A stretch of 64,000 nt of DNA from Amborella trichopoda (GCF_000471905.2 NW_006499705.1:5301750-5365749), one strand, 5' to 3'. Shown: positions 22,295-46,610, counted from the first letter of the stretch. The notes: a model not told the origin generated them from the sequence alone. Translations and numbers: made by a program.

Positions 22295-24892
22295 ATGGCT
22301 TCAGATTCCTATGATGAAGAAGTTGCATCTTGGGAAGATCTTTACAACATAAACTACGTCCCCTCAGACCTCTTATTGAAGTTCAGGAAATTAATTGGAG
22401 GTTATCGTGTTGGTTTCAATTTTGAGGTAATTTTTTGACATGGTCCCTTTACGTCGTTTGTTCATTGAACTCATTCTTTCTCTATCAGTTCTATAATTTC
22501 CAGTTCGGCGAGTACCATACAAAACTAGTTTTGAAGCCTTTAATGCCTGAAAGAAGGTGGAAATTTATATATGAACCCGAGCATGGTGATGTAAGATTGC
22601 TTACAAAGAAGATTCCAGTTACTCGATATCTTAATCTTCAGGTTTGAGTGCTTCCTTTTCTTTTTCTTTTGTTTTTCTGATTAGATATTTGTATGCCTCT
22701 TGTATCTTGCAATATTCCAACTTTTGGACTCTTGTCCTTCTTATTACATTCATATTGATTGACCAGTTTAGCATGTTATCTATATGCTTACAAAGCATGT
22801 AATGACAAAAATTTTGTATTTCTATTTCTATAATCATCAACAAATGCATTGAAATCAATCACTAGAGTTTTGCAGTCCCTCCTTTACCAAGGAGAACTCA
22901 TACATTCACAATTATGGGAGGCATAATGTACAACAAAATCACTTCACTGGAATATCTAGCATTGAACTTCTGCATCATGTAGCTTTGGAGCAAACCTACT
23001 TCATTTGTTGGAAATACTATTCAAGAGACTCTTGTCAGGCATCAATCTCTCATTCTGCTACTATCCAAAGCTGCTGAATCTTCATGGTTCATTCATTTAG
23101 ATTTTAGCTTTATTTTTATTTTTGTCATAATCCATGTTGGTAGGCGTGTGATTGCTCTTGCTCTTCTCACAATGTATATTGGTTCGGTCATGTATGAGAA
23201 TTTACCAATTTGTTTGCTTGCCCCACTCCAAAAGCAACTCCTCATCGTAATTATCCAACTAGAATATAACCAAGGGGTTATTTAGTTTCTTCGGAATATT
23301 TCAATGAGGTAATTTGTTGATCGCCAAATAATTTGTCTTTCTTGTGAAATGTTAGGAGAATTTCAATGAAAAAAGGAGTCCTAACAAATTACTATGAAAA
23401 AAGAGAAATAGCAAGTGTTTGAGCTAGTTGAAGAATTTTACTTTTCCTATTTTTTGCTGACAGCAGCAGGAAGGGATTTGGTTCTCTTGTTGGGATTCTT
23501 AGTTTAGATTCTGAAAATTTGGGATAAGATGGACATGTTATGGTCTATTTTCTTTCTTGATGTTTAGGTCTGTAATATTGTTTTTGTGCATCTTAAGAAT
23601 TTTGGCCATATTTTCCGGTAACGACTGGTTCACAGCCTTTGAGACTTTAGTCAATGGAAAGTTGATGAGACTTCAGTCAATGGAAAGTTGATAACATTAT
23701 CAATATGCAAACTGTTGCATGTGTTTTTTTTCCCTTTCCTTTTGAAATAAGGGATTGTATACTATAAGACCCTATAACTTTGGAACAAGAATGTCACAAT
23801 TGATCCTAGCCATCAAATGTCAAATCAGATAGCTAGTAGTACATTACAAAGTTCAAGAACTTTTTTTTGGACTTAGAGCTTGATAAATGAAACATTCTTA
23901 GCCTTGTGGTTTCAAATCTAAGAAACAGAAATGATTGTGACCTTGTACAAAAGATAAATGGTCTTATTGTATACATTTCGTTGAAATAAAGGTTGCCTTT
24001 TATTTACATGTAAGGAGCCGTAAACATAAAGTCAAGAATGGCGTTCCACATGTTGGGCACTCTATACATCATAAAAATGGGTGCTTTTATCAGCATTCTA
24101 TACATCCAAAAATGGGGTGAGACTTCTCACGTGAAATAAAATAAAATAGGTGGGCTAATGCCTTAACATAAAATCTCACGCTCCATTTCCACCATTAACA
24201 TATCAAAAAATAAAATAAAATAAAGAAAAATTATTACACCAAAAGTCAATGAATGGGAACCTTGCTTGAGAAGTTGCCAAAAACGTCCCAGTGTCTCTCC
24301 CCATGATGCAGTGCTATCCTTAACGAGTGTGTCAACTGTGGCATTGGCCTTCCACCTGTCTGTTAGGAGGTAAAAGAAATTGACTGAGGCCTGTCTTTCA
24401 CTGAAATGGTACATGTGGGCAAGAAGGCTGTGGAACTTGGGTGGGAGGTGGAAACAGGCTAAGAATCGCACATGGGGCTTTAAGTTAACAAACTTAGCTC
24501 AGATACTGAAAGTGTAGGGACAGTTAGCCTTGCACATGTCAATCCTCCTAGACTAGTTATTCTCACCTCAATCTTAGAAAATCACCTTTCTTGAAGGTGA
24601 GGAAGGAACCATGTAAAGCATTTGTTTTTACTTGAGATTGATTATTAAATCTTCTTGCTTTTGTTGTTTTTAAACTTTTTATTGATGCGAGTTAGTTATT
24701 GAATGTGATATTCCAGGTTGGTATAGGCCACAGTTTTCACTTCCATACCACTGGTTGGAAATGGAAGCTCTCTACATGCTTGGGTGGAGATGGTATTTCT
24801 CAGATTAGGAACAAGAGTTCAGTTAGCATCTTCCCTGGATTTGATGTTCGGATTGGTTGGAAGGCAGAATACATTCTTCCTGAGATTCATGG
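22295..24892 (+). CDS. Conserved plant protein of unknown function (three clear exons, last exon uncertain)
   Basis: Exons 22295-22426, 22489-22641 and 24717-24892 join in frame through GT-AG introns and encode 153 complete residues. The first exon starts MASDSYDEEVASWEDLYNI and ends GGYRVGFNFE; the second carries NFQFGEYHTKLVLKP and PERRWKFIYEPEHGDVRLL; the third carries GIGHSFHFHTTGWKWKLST and FPGFDVRIGWKAEYILPEI. The alternation of polar and aromatic residues suggests a strand-rich fold, perhaps a membrane beta-sheet, but this is inference. I recognise the sequence as conserved in plants but cannot name a function. After the exon-3 donor the unspliced frame hits TGA at once (24894), so either a further exon follows or an isoform ends here. 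A candidate last exon is listed at 29331. Confidence 0.75.
23757..23978. mobile_element. Family E MITE-like element in intron 2 of the unknown gene
   Basis: The ends are TGTATACTATAAGACC and AAATGGTCTTATTGTATACA, near-perfect inverses about 220 bp apart, with family-typical GTCACAATTGATC and TGATTGTGACC inside. Confidence 0.7.
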
Positions 24893-25227
24893 GTGAGTTT
24901 TTCAAAGTGCATGCAAACAATAATCTAACAAAGTCTGGTATTGTATCTCAAAGTCAGTGGATACCATAATGCGATGGAGTATAGTATACATTATATAGTG
25001 CTTCATTGTGGAACCTACCATCCCTTCCTAAGAATGTACAGTGGAGATTAATTGTGGTGGGTCCTACTAGAACTGTACTGGAACATGCATTTAGGTAGAA
25101 TCAATCTCCACCATCCATCATAAGGAATGAATGATGGATGTTGGAGTGTTGTGATTAAGGTAGAGTTACCCCAGCTTCCTTGTCTTAAATTTTCTTTAGT
25201 TTCACTCGTTCTAGCAGTAATAATAAG

Positions 25228-25474
25228 AAATGTATACAACGAGACCATTTACCTTTAATATAAGGTCATAAAAATCATTGGATATGAAATCATATGGTTG
25301 GGAATGTGTTATTGAAATCATATGGTTGGGAATGTGTTATTGACTGGGCACAAAGTTTAAAATAAAATTTCTTGAATATTGTGATACACTTCAATCTATT
25401 AGATTTCACATCCGGTAGCTAGAAAATTGTGACGATCTCGTGCCAAAAATAAATGGTCTCATAGTATACAATCC
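25228..25474. mobile_element. Family E MITE-like element
   Basis: The ends are GTATACAACGAGACCATTTACC and AAATGGTCTCATAGTATAC. The inner part contains an exact 28-bp tandem duplication (25286-25313 and 25314-25341). Confidence 0.75.
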
Positions 25475-25498
25475 CATAATAATATTATTACAAAAAAA

Positions 25499-25712
25499 GT
25501 ATGCAATAAGACCATTTACCTTTGCCACAAAGATGCCACAGTTACATTTGGACATTAGTATGAAATCAAGAGATTGGAAGTGTGCAATTGACCTTGCTCA
25601 AATTTCAAAAATAGATTTTCGAACTTTGTGAAATTATCGTATAACATATGATGGCTAAGGATGATTGTGAGCGCCTTGTGACAAAGGTAGATGGCCTTAC
25701 ACCATACAATCC
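25499..25712. mobile_element. Family E MITE-like element, adjacent second copy
   Basis: The ends are GTATGCAATAAGACCATTTA and TAGATGGCCTTACACCATAC. It lies only 25 bp from the preceding copy in a head-to-tail arrangement. Confidence 0.65.
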
Positions 25713-25747
25713 TATATATTATTATTATTATTATTGTCTATGGTTAC

Positions 25748-26043
25748 CACTGTTTCAAAAGCGGACTGCCCAATGCCTAGGCGGATATCCCTAGGCGTCG
25801 GCTTGAACCCGTCTAGGCGGCTACCCAGGGCTTGTGCTCCACCCAGAGGCAGAAATGCAAGGGTTTTTTGGGTCATTTTTTTAATAATAAAAGAACAAAA
25901 TTGTGGGTTTTAGGTTCATTTAAAACCTAAAATCCATTAGACTTAAAGAGAGAAAACCCAAAAAAAAAAAAAATTCTATTGGGTCGTTAAAGTTCTAGGG
26001 GTCCAGGACCGCCTAGGTGCCACCTAGTGCTTTTTGAAACTGG
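25748..26043. mobile_element. MITE-like element with GCCTAGGCGG ends
   Basis: The left end is TGTTTCAAAAGCGGACTGCC followed by CCTAGGCGG motifs; the right end is GACCGCCTAGGTGCC followed by GCTTTTTGAAAC. The GTTTCAAAAGC and GCTTTTTGAAAC ends are inverse. Elements of this look are widespread in plant genomes. Confidence 0.7.
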
Positions 26044-26444
26044 TTAGAAACTTTTTTTTTAATGAGGAAGTAAGCCAGCCCCTTATTTATCTTCTTAAGT
26101 TGAATATTTATGGTGAAAAAGCTTGTGCAGCTCTGTAGGAACAGGAGAATCTGTGATAAACATGAACTATGGACGCTTGCATGCATCCCTAGATAGAGTG
26201 GAGGCCATTTTAACCCACTCCACATAGAGAGCGGTTTTGGACTATCAGGTTTGGTAAACGAGATGACTGTAAATGTGTTGGGAATGTAAAATTAAATCTA
26301 TTGTTCTATTTAATTCATTTCCAATTGTTCTATTGTAACTTATGGCTTTATGACATTTTAGCAAGACTTAGTGTTAGCTCATGTAATGGTAGAAATGTAG
26401 TGATTTAGTCAATTTATCTTTATCATTTCAAGTGTTATTTGGAT

Positions 26445-26720
26445 TGGACCGGTTACTGAACCTGTGAGAGGTTTGGTCTAATCAAAACTTGTCTGATCAT
26501 TGGTCGAACAAATATTTTTAGAAAAAAAATACGAGAAAAATAGAAATAATAACTTAAAATTATATATGTAAAACAAATTGTCCAACTTTATTGAGTGGTT
26601 GAACTGATCAGAACCGGTTAGTCCGAGTGGTCAAAACTGGTTTAACATTGGTTTTAACTTATATTTTACCGAACTTAGTTTTTTATTTGGAACAAATTGT
26701 TTAAGGCACCAGTGTGGTTG
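26445..26720. mobile_element. MITE-like element, family C
   Basis: It contains GACCGGTTACTGAACC at the left and GATCAGAACCGGTTAGTCC further in. The stretch after CATTGGTTTTAACTT parallels the copy at 45450-45860. Confidence 0.5.
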
Positions 26721-26884
26721 GATTTGCCGATCCGGCCCTTTCTTGATGCCTACCGTAGTTTCTAAATATTTGACTAAGGTCACCCTCACTTGCAGAAAGT
26801 GTAGAAGTTGGGCATTGTAGTTGCCCCATTTTTTAGGTAGAATGTTATATGCAAATTCTTATACAAGCTATTGTGAGACAAGTA

Positions 26885-27275
26885 AAGGGCGTGGTTTGCA
26901 TGAGGTTGCAACCTTAAACCATCAAATTCAGGCGCACCTCTAAATTTTATTATAACAAGTAATTGTGGTGTAAAAAATTGGCTCAAAAATCTATTTTCAT
27001 CTCTACTTGTAAAATTTTAAACTTCAAAAATTGTTCAAATAAAGTAGATTTATAAACATATGAAAATCTTGAAAATGGATGGTCCAGATAATGTGTTGCA
27101 AGATGCATTATTTTAGGGATTCGAATTTTTTTTTTTTTTTTGATGTTCATACATCTCGATGTCCAGATGATCAATTAGAGGGCTTCTCAATGTTAAAATG
27201 GCATTTTCCAATGAATTTTTTAGGTACACTTTAATACTGCATTTTAAGGTTACAACCTTACAAAAAAACCTTTTT
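26885..27275. mobile_element. MITE-like element, family B (AGGTTGCAACCTT type)
   Basis: The left end is GTGGTTTGCATGAGGTTGCAACCTTAAACC, abbreviated here to its GGTTGCAACCTT core; the right end has AAGGTTACAACCTTA. It shares its inner body with 28894-29280 and 47996-48425. No gene is present. Confidence 0.65.
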
Positions 27276-28436
27276 CCAAATGTAAATGCTCGCTCCACCC
27301 ATATCCTTCAACATCTGCTTATTTAGGGTATCACTTTCTTCATGGGTAAGGCGATCTTTTGAGTATTTGGTTTGGGTTTGGGTGAAGGTGAATGGTCTAT
27401 AATACTTAGTTTTGGCTTCACTAAATGGGGATCTTCCACAATTTTTTTTTGGATGTTTTGAAAATTTTATCTAAACAAAATCAAGTAAATTAAGCTAAAC
27501 GAAGTAAATCTTGTGTGATAAAATTACCCGTTGAAATTGGATTGTGTTTCGAGCAAACGATTAATCTCACATATTCCCCCCAATGTAATCAGCATAATTG
27601 CAATGCACGTACTATAGGATTTGGTAATGCTCAGCTATTCGAAAAGTCGGCTTGGGCCGACTACTCGACCCCTGCCCTAGCGGAATACACCTCCTGAATC
27701 CAGTACTATAGCAACTGACAACCGTTAAAAAAAATATAAAGAAATCCCAAAGAATCGGAAAATTATATTCAAAGTAAAATTAAACAAAACACAATTAATT
27801 GTGGTTAAAAAATTGGCGTAAGAATAGATTTTAAAAAATGACTTTATAATAGGGGGTATTTTTGAAAGTTTTCAAAAAATGGGAAAATATAAAAATAAAT
27901 ATTGACGGTCATAATACTTTTCCAATTTTCGTCAAAATGATAGAAAATAAATAAATATGCTACAAATATATTTCTTACTTTTTGAGAATTTTTTAAAGAT
28001 ATTTTAAAATCCTCGCGAGCTAGGCAAAGGGCCCGAGCCAGAGTTATTTAGCCAATTATTTTTACTTTTCAAACACTGGAATTGCGACTAGCGCTGCACT
28101 CTACAGCTTACGTTATGGGTAAACAATTATTATAAAAAAACAACAATGCAAATCAAGAGGGATTGTCAACAAAAAGATTATTTATTTTTTGTACATAGAA
28201 ATCACAATCATTATTGTCTTTTAAATTTCAAAATATGTGATTGTAAGAGTGTCATTGAATAGATACAAAGTTTCACAAAAAAGCCCTTCAGATTTCGTGA
28301 CTCATCCCAAATCATTTAATTTGACATGGAATGGTCGTGACCTCGATGTTTAAAAGCTAAATGACATCTTTATAAACAATCTCGAATCAAGGTACGCACT
28401 TGTTGTGGCCTACCACTTGCAACATCTAAACGTATT

Positions 28437-28705
28437 TAGGGGTGGCTAGGTGGCTTAGCCTTAAAAAAATAGGCCTATGCCTCAAAATGTGGCCTAAGTC
28501 AGCCAGGCCGGTTTTTTTCTATATTTTTGCATTTAATTTTTGTTTTATTTTATATGGCCTGGCCTGGTCTTGATAAGCTTAGGGCTAGTACTAGGTCATG
28601 GCCTCTTTGGCCCGATCAAGGGTAGGCCGGGCATGGCTTGCCTTATGGGGACCAAGGCCGGGCTAGGTCCAGCCTGGCCCGACATGACGCCAACCCTAAT
28701 TGTAT
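28437..28705. mobile_element. MITE-like element, family D
   Basis: It opens TTAGGGGTGGCTAGGTGGC and ends near GCCAACCCTAATT. The interior is GGCC-rich. The open frames on both strands here are compositional. Confidence 0.5.
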
Positions 28706-28743
28706 TTGACCCCCGACCCCAAAACCCACCACCCCCCAGTCTA

Positions 28744-28838
28744 CCCATCTCAAAAATCAAGACAATGTCCAACACAACTTCCCACTCCACCTATCTCAAA
28801 GATCAAGACAATGTCCAACACAACTTGAATGGTGTAGA
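28744..28838. repeat. Two-copy tandem duplication, 47-48 bp unit
   Basis: The block around CAAGACAATGTCCAACACAA occurs twice in direct order with few changes. Confidence 0.7.
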
Positions 28839-28893
28839 TATCAATGTCCACACAACAAAGTCCTAACTCATAAATACGAAGCCCATAATTAAA

Positions 28894-29280
28894 AGGGTGC
28901 GGTTTCTATAAGGCTGCAACCTTAAACAATTCAATTAAGGCGCACCTTCAAATTTTATCATAACATGTAATTTTGTTGTAAAAAATTCTTAGAACTATCT
29001 TAAAATCTATTTTCATAACTAATTAAAATTTTAAATTCCAAAAATAGTTAAAATCAATTGGATCTATAAATAAACATACGAAAATATTGAAAGTGGACGG
29101 TCTAAAAAATGTGTTGCGAGATACACTATTTTTGAGATTCAAAAAGTCTGCTTTTTTTCATGTTCATATATCTCGACGTCGAGATGATCGATTAGAGGGT
29201 TTTTCAATATTAAAACAATATTTCCAAAAGATTTTTGATGTGCACATGCACATTTTAAGGTTGCAACCTTATATAAACTT
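28894..29280. mobile_element. MITE-like element, family B
   Basis: The ends are GGGTGCGGTTTCTATAAGGC with GCAACCTTAAACAATTC on the left, and AAGGTTGCAACCTTATAT on the right, about 385 bp apart. Confidence 0.7.
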
Positions 29281-29330
29281 TTTTTCCCTAATTAAAAAGG
29301 AGAGCTTCCCATTTCTTCTTTTTGTTGCAG

Positions 29331-29382
29331 ACCCTACTTCATGAGAGGTATTCATGAGCAAGCTCTGGGGACCTGCATTTAG
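29331..29382 (+). CDS. Candidate terminal exon of the unknown gene at 22295
   Basis: A strong acceptor (CTTCTTTTTGTTGCAG, ending at 29330) precedes a segment that continues the exon-3 frame for 17 residues (PYFMRGIHEQALGTCI) to a TAG at 29380-29382. It would require a 4.4-kb last intron. I do not recognise the peptide as a known family end, so this remains a guess. Confidence 0.25.
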
Positions 29383-29471
29383 GTGCTATTGCAGTATGAA
29401 CGTAAAAGAGAAAAAACATTTGCAGTATTAACGTAAAATAGAAAAAACAAAAGAACTGCCAAACAAAGTAA

Positions 29472-29477
29472 TTTATT
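29472..29477 (-). terminator. Possible poly(A) signal for ERECTA
   Basis: The minus strand reads AATAAA. It is the nearest such hexamer downstream of the ERECTA stop and would give a 3' UTR of about 0.8 kb, which is long; another signal could be used. Confidence 0.3.
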
Positions 29478-29689
29478 GATCAACCATTCATTAGAAGACG
29501 CCCTAAACTTGGCAAATACAATCCACATTAAGTTTTATAACTAACTGTGATTCACTTGTGCAAAATTTTATACTACAATGCACCACAATACCCATTCGTG
29601 GAATGGCATGACCATGTGAACAACCAGAAAAGCACTTACGGACAGTTGACAGCGTCAGACTCTCACATATAATTTATATGAGACAATAT

Positions 29690-29925
29690 ATTTACAGAGA
29701 GAGAGTGTGCGCGTACATAGTCCACATTCAACAGAGATTGTATAATCTCAAAAATGAGAGAGAGAGAGCTATATAGTCCACCTCCAAGAGAGAGAGAGTA
29801 CAGTCTCACTCACATCTGAGAGAGATTATTGGCTCCACATCCAAGAGAGAGAGTATAGTCTCACTCCCATTTGAGAGAGATTATATGCTCCACATCCGAG
29901 AGAGAGAGTCCACATATATAAGAAC
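29690..29925. repeat. GA-rich minisatellite, about 56-bp unit, downstream of ERECTA stop
   Basis: Four imperfect units contain GTCCACxTCCAAGAGAGAGA-like text, then TCTCACTC and GAGAGAGATTAT. It lies 370-610 bp beyond the ERECTA stop codon, probably in the 3' UTR or terminator zone. Confidence 0.75.
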
Positions 29926-30297
29926 ACTTGTGTATAACTAAATACAGGGTTTGGGGGGCATCATCCACTCAAACCAGGCACCTTCCTCAGATCTCGAGTC
30001 TCTTATAAATGCCTGCGGTTGCAGCATGAATTCCACATATTTTATACACTTTCTAAAGGCTTTGCGCATTTTGAGAAGAACAAAAGTGAGAGAGTAGGGG
30101 ATTAAGCAAATAAGTAGACACCGATATTCTAGAAAGAGAGAGATGAAGGGTTAAACAATTGCTATTAACCACAAATCTAAACCTAGTTTCAATTGCCAAC
30201 CTACAATGTCACTTATACTAAATGGGCCCTAAGTTTTACAAGGAATTTTCCCCCTCAAATTCAACATATAAATACATAAACCATTTCTCTCTCTCTC

Positions 30298-42902
<12,605 letters not shown>

Positions 42903-42908
42903 CTTGCA

Positions 42909-43262
42909 TCAAAAAACCGCCCTACGATACCTGGAATAGGGGGAATAAACTGCCTGCAAAACTGAACCCGCCATTAAAGCAGAGGCTAAGATAGCTAAGG
43001 CACTTCTGGCGAGGGCTCTAGCGGTTTCACACATATCAGGGCTTGCCTCTGGTCGTTCCATCACATCCATCAGCCGTTTAAATACAGGAGAGTACGTCTC
43101 TGTGTCCAGAGAGGAGCAGAGCTCTGATGCTGCAGAGGTTTGACAGAGAGAGCTTTTTAACTTTACCCTAGAAATTATTTGGAAACGAGTTATTTGGGAG
43201 ATGCGAAAGTTAAAACCGTGGCTCGCCATTTTCATCTCTCTATCTCTCTCTGCAATTTCCAT
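42909..43262 (-). other. Long upstream ORF (117 codons) in the ERECTA 5' leader
   Basis: From ATG at 43262 the frame stays open to TGA 42911-42909, which overlaps the next ATG as TGATG. The predicted product starts MEIAERDREMKMASH and has an Ala-rich hydrophobic stretch near its end (SALAILASALMAGS). I know no homologue. It could be a translated leader ORF or a chance frame in purine-rich DNA. Confidence 0.35.
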
Positions 43263-43448
43263 CGCTTTCTCTCTCTAACTCCCTCTGCAATTCCCATCTC
43301 TCTCTAACTCTTCGAATTTCGTCACTTTCTTCTCTCTCTAAAAATCTTATCTCTCCCTTCCATTTTCATCTCTCTAAAATTCTTCTTCCTCTCTCTCTGC
43401 AACTCGCTTTCAGTGTGACAATAGATAGAGCAGGCACGAATATTTATA
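43220..43448 (-). promoter_or_regulatory. ERECTA core promoter and GA-rich leader
   Basis: The minus strand has TATAAATA at 43441-43448, followed downstream by a leader dense in GAGAGA tracts (CTCTCT on the plus strand, 43230-43400). GA tracts in plant leaders are common binding sites for BPC-type GAGA factors. The TSS would be near 43410. Assigned by position and motif only. Confidence 0.5.
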
Positions 43449-43634
43449 ATTGGAGGACCCGCCAATTTAGCGGGCCCGCTAAATTGAAGCCATTAGCGCG
43501 ATCTTTAGCAACCCGCCTATAGTTATGAAATATGGACACGCGTGTCTTACGATTTTGTCTTAGGATTTGACTGTGTCGATATTTAGTGGACACTTGACTA
43601 GGTGTAGACACTCTTTGAGCATTTTATTTCGAGT

Positions 43635-44022
43635 GAGGTTTGTTAGAGCCTAGGCTCTAAACAATCAAATTAGAGCCTACCTTCAAATAGTGTTGAAAAA
43701 TGTGGTTTTAATATTGGAAATCTTTGTGAAATACTTAAAATATATATTTTATATTTATTTATAGATTTTAAAACTTCAATAATAGTGTAGATCGACATCT
43801 CTATGAAAACTTAAAAATCTTAAAAATTGATGGTCCAAAAATACGTTATAAAATACACCATTTTTAAAACTTGAAATCTATTTTTTTCTCATGTCAATAC
43901 ATCTTGATGTGGAGATGATCAGTTTAAAGATATTTGGTCATCAAATCAACCTCTTCTAGTCGAATTTTTGTGGTAGGCTCAAATTTGATAGTTTAGAGCC
44001 TCGGTTCTATATAAACTTTTCC
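43635..44022. mobile_element. MITE-like inverted-repeat element, family A, copy 2
   Basis: The left end is AGAGCCTAGGCTCTAAACAA and the right end GATAGTTTAGAGCCTCGG, about 380 bp apart. It lies roughly 190 bp upstream of the ERECTA TATA box. Confidence 0.75.
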
Positions 44023-44035
44023 TTTTATTTTAGGA

Positions 44036-44418
44036 AAAAGTTTAACTAGAGCCAGGCTCTAAACAATCAAATTTTAGCCTACCTCAAATTTTTCATTAGA
44101 AGATGTTATTTTGATGCCCAAATATCTTCAAATTGATCATCAAGATGCATGTACATGTGCAAAAAATGGATTGCAAGTTTTGAAAATAGTGTCTTTTGTA
44201 ACGCATTTTTTTACTGTCAATTTTCAATATTTTCAATATATCATATATCTGTCGATCTACACTATTTTTGAAGCTTTGAACTTAATAAATATATATGAAA
44301 ATATACTTTAAAGCTATCACAAAGATTTCCAATATTAAAACCACATTTCTTGACGCTATTTGGAGGTAGGCTCTAATTTGATTGTTTAGAGCCTATGCTA
44401 TATACAAATCGCACCCTT
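44036..44418. mobile_element. MITE-like inverted-repeat element, family A, copy 3
   Basis: It starts 14 bp after copy 2 and has ends AGAGCCAGGCTCTAAACAAT and ATTGTTTAGAGCCTATGC. Its body matches copy 2 in the opposite orientation, so the pair is arranged as an inverted duplicate. Confidence 0.75.
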
Positions 44419-45129
44419 TTTTTTTAACTGCTATGAATTTGATAAAGTTTCTCCCTTCCCAACTAGTTTTTATTTTTGCAAGCCATGGACCACTGATTTA
44501 TCCTTCCCTAAGCTTGGGACTATTGGCTTCTCTCTCTGGGCTGTGCTTGCTAGATATTCATATTTCTTCTTCTATTTTCATTGTGCCTGGTTGCCGCCTA
44601 AAATCTTTACTATTCTGTCTTTTTTTGTTATTAATAGCATGAATTGCATTGTATATTGTCTTGTAGTAACAATTGTCTCTTACTAGTTTTGAAAGCTTGT
44701 ACTTTCGATTAATGCATTAGGACTCTTTTCAATAGTCACATAATAAGAGTGCTACATTTTGAATTAATAATTAGTTAGTACTATGTAGATTTTTTCTATA
44801 TTATTACGATGCAACTTTGGTTTGGTCTATGATAAATTTTGATAAATAAAATTCATATTCATAAAGTATTTAATTTTTTATTTTTTAATGCTTCACAAAT
44901 TTTGTATGACATGAATTGTTGTATATGTAAATGCGTATGTGAACTACATAAATATTTCAATATATATATGAATAGACGTACGGATTTATGTAGATATTTA
45001 TATATTGTTTGGGTATATCGTGTCTAGGTGTCATTTTTTGGGGGTTTACATTTCTGATACTCGTATTTGTGTCATAAATAAACACCTAGTCCATGTTTAT
45101 GTAACATAGGCTTAGACTATTTTAGCGAA

Positions 45130-45330
45130 TTGTGAATCATTGTCATTATCATCATAATCATCATCAAAGCTTTTTCCCAATTATTTGGGATCGGCTATGG
45201 ATTCATGAAAAAATTTGACAAAAATTTACCTACCTAACACAACCCACCTCTTTCATCCAGGCTTGTGTAATAAAAAGTTTAAGGTCCTTACCCTTCTCAG
45301 ACTAATTGACCTCGTGAATTGTAACAATTC
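45130..45330. repeat. Dispersed SINE-like repeat with CCCAATTATTTGGGATCGGC
   Basis: TCATCATCATAATCATCATC is followed by TTTTTCCCAATTATTTGGG and a body ending AAGTTTAAGGTCC. Parts recur at 9241-9345 and 36185-36310. Confidence 0.5.
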
Positions 45331-45449
45331 TTAGACCAATTGACCCTCGTGAATTGTAACAATAATATCCCCAATTTTGCAGATCAAACGAAAACCAAAA
45401 TCATTATTATAAGAATCAGACCCTCATGAAATGATGAATGGTCTGATCG

Positions 45450-45860
45450 AGTCAAAAATGGTTTTACCGTCGAACCAATTGATTGGACTCAATTTTTATA
45501 GAAAAAAATATCAAAATATTTTTTCTAGATTAATGATTTACCATTCTACCCATTTGTAACTATTTAAACTCAATATTGTGATTTTTATGGGTATTTTGAA
45601 AGTAAAACAAATGATTTGGATAAGGTGTTAAATTGTTCATCTCTCATTGGCAATTTGACAATTTTCCTTAAAATAAAGTAAACATAAGAATAATTATTAA
45701 GAAATATAAAATATATTTTTAAAGAATGCACAACTTTGTTTAACCGACCAAATAGATATGTTTAACGGGCCAAAGTCAATTGAGCATTGGTTTTGACCTC
45801 TTTTCGACTAAACTCAGTTTTTGCTTTAGAACAAACCGGCTTAGACACCGAACAACATAC
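45450..45860. mobile_element. MITE-like element, family C
   Basis: It contains CGAACCAATTGATTGG, an AT-rich middle, and GCATTGGTTTTGACCTC followed by ACAAACCGGC, parallel to 26445-26720. Confidence 0.5.
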
Positions 45861-46372
45861 TGATAGTCGTATCAAATGTAATCACTATAGACCATTTAAT
45901 TTGGTGTATACGGAAGTTAAAATTAAAAAATAAATTAGATGGCTTGGGTGTGTCACTCGTTAAGATTATGGAATAAAATTTTTCAAACTTTATAATACAC
46001 CTCAAATCGATAGAGTTTCTATGTGATGACTAAGGGTGGTTGTGTGCTCTTTGAACTAAAAAACAAGGTCTTTATTAAATATGGGGAACATTTACATTGT
46101 GGAGATGGTTTGTTTTATGCAAGTTTGTGAGTATGAACAGTTGTTCATCTTTGCCCTCCATTGATGAGAACGTACGGTGGATGACCGGCCCACGAACCCT
46201 CCGTTATGCACTAGTGTGTCATAAGCTCTATCATATAAAATGTGAATAAGAGGAGCCTCGATTTTCAAGGAGATCAGATTTCTATACACATATTGTGTGT
46301 CTATGATATTAATCTTTATTTCTTTGGGAAATGGAACATGACATAAAAATCTATTGTGCATTGTATATAATG

Positions 46373-46610
46373 GGAATTTATATTATGATATCATTTATTT
46401 TCAGTATAAAGAGGTCATAATCATCACTGACCATTGAATGTGAAATCTAATAACCGAACGTGTGTCACAAGATTCGAAATTTTTTATTTTAGACTTTGTT
46501 TCCAAGCAATGACATATCCCTCAACCGCCCGATTTAAAATCTAACGATTGATAATGATTGTGACTTCATTATATCAAAAGTAAATAGTATCATTGTATAC
46601 ATTTCCATAA
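46373..46610. mobile_element. MITE-like element, family E
   Basis: The right end, AGTATCATTGTATACATT, and the inner GTCATAATCATCACTGACC and TGATTGTGAC blocks match the family; the left end is degenerate. Confidence 0.5.

Noticed and set aside
22631-22858. Minus-strand frame opposite the second intron of the unknown gene
   Set aside because: Low-complexity Lys/Glu start and no splice context or family match.
24163-24471. 102-codon minus-strand frame in intron 2 of the unknown gene
   Set aside because: No recognisable family and it lies among repeat fragments; could be transposon-derived, but there is not enough to call it.
28540-28866. 108-codon Gly/Pro-rich frame
   Set aside because: It lies on a GGCC-rich family D MITE and a tandem duplication; no conserved protein features.
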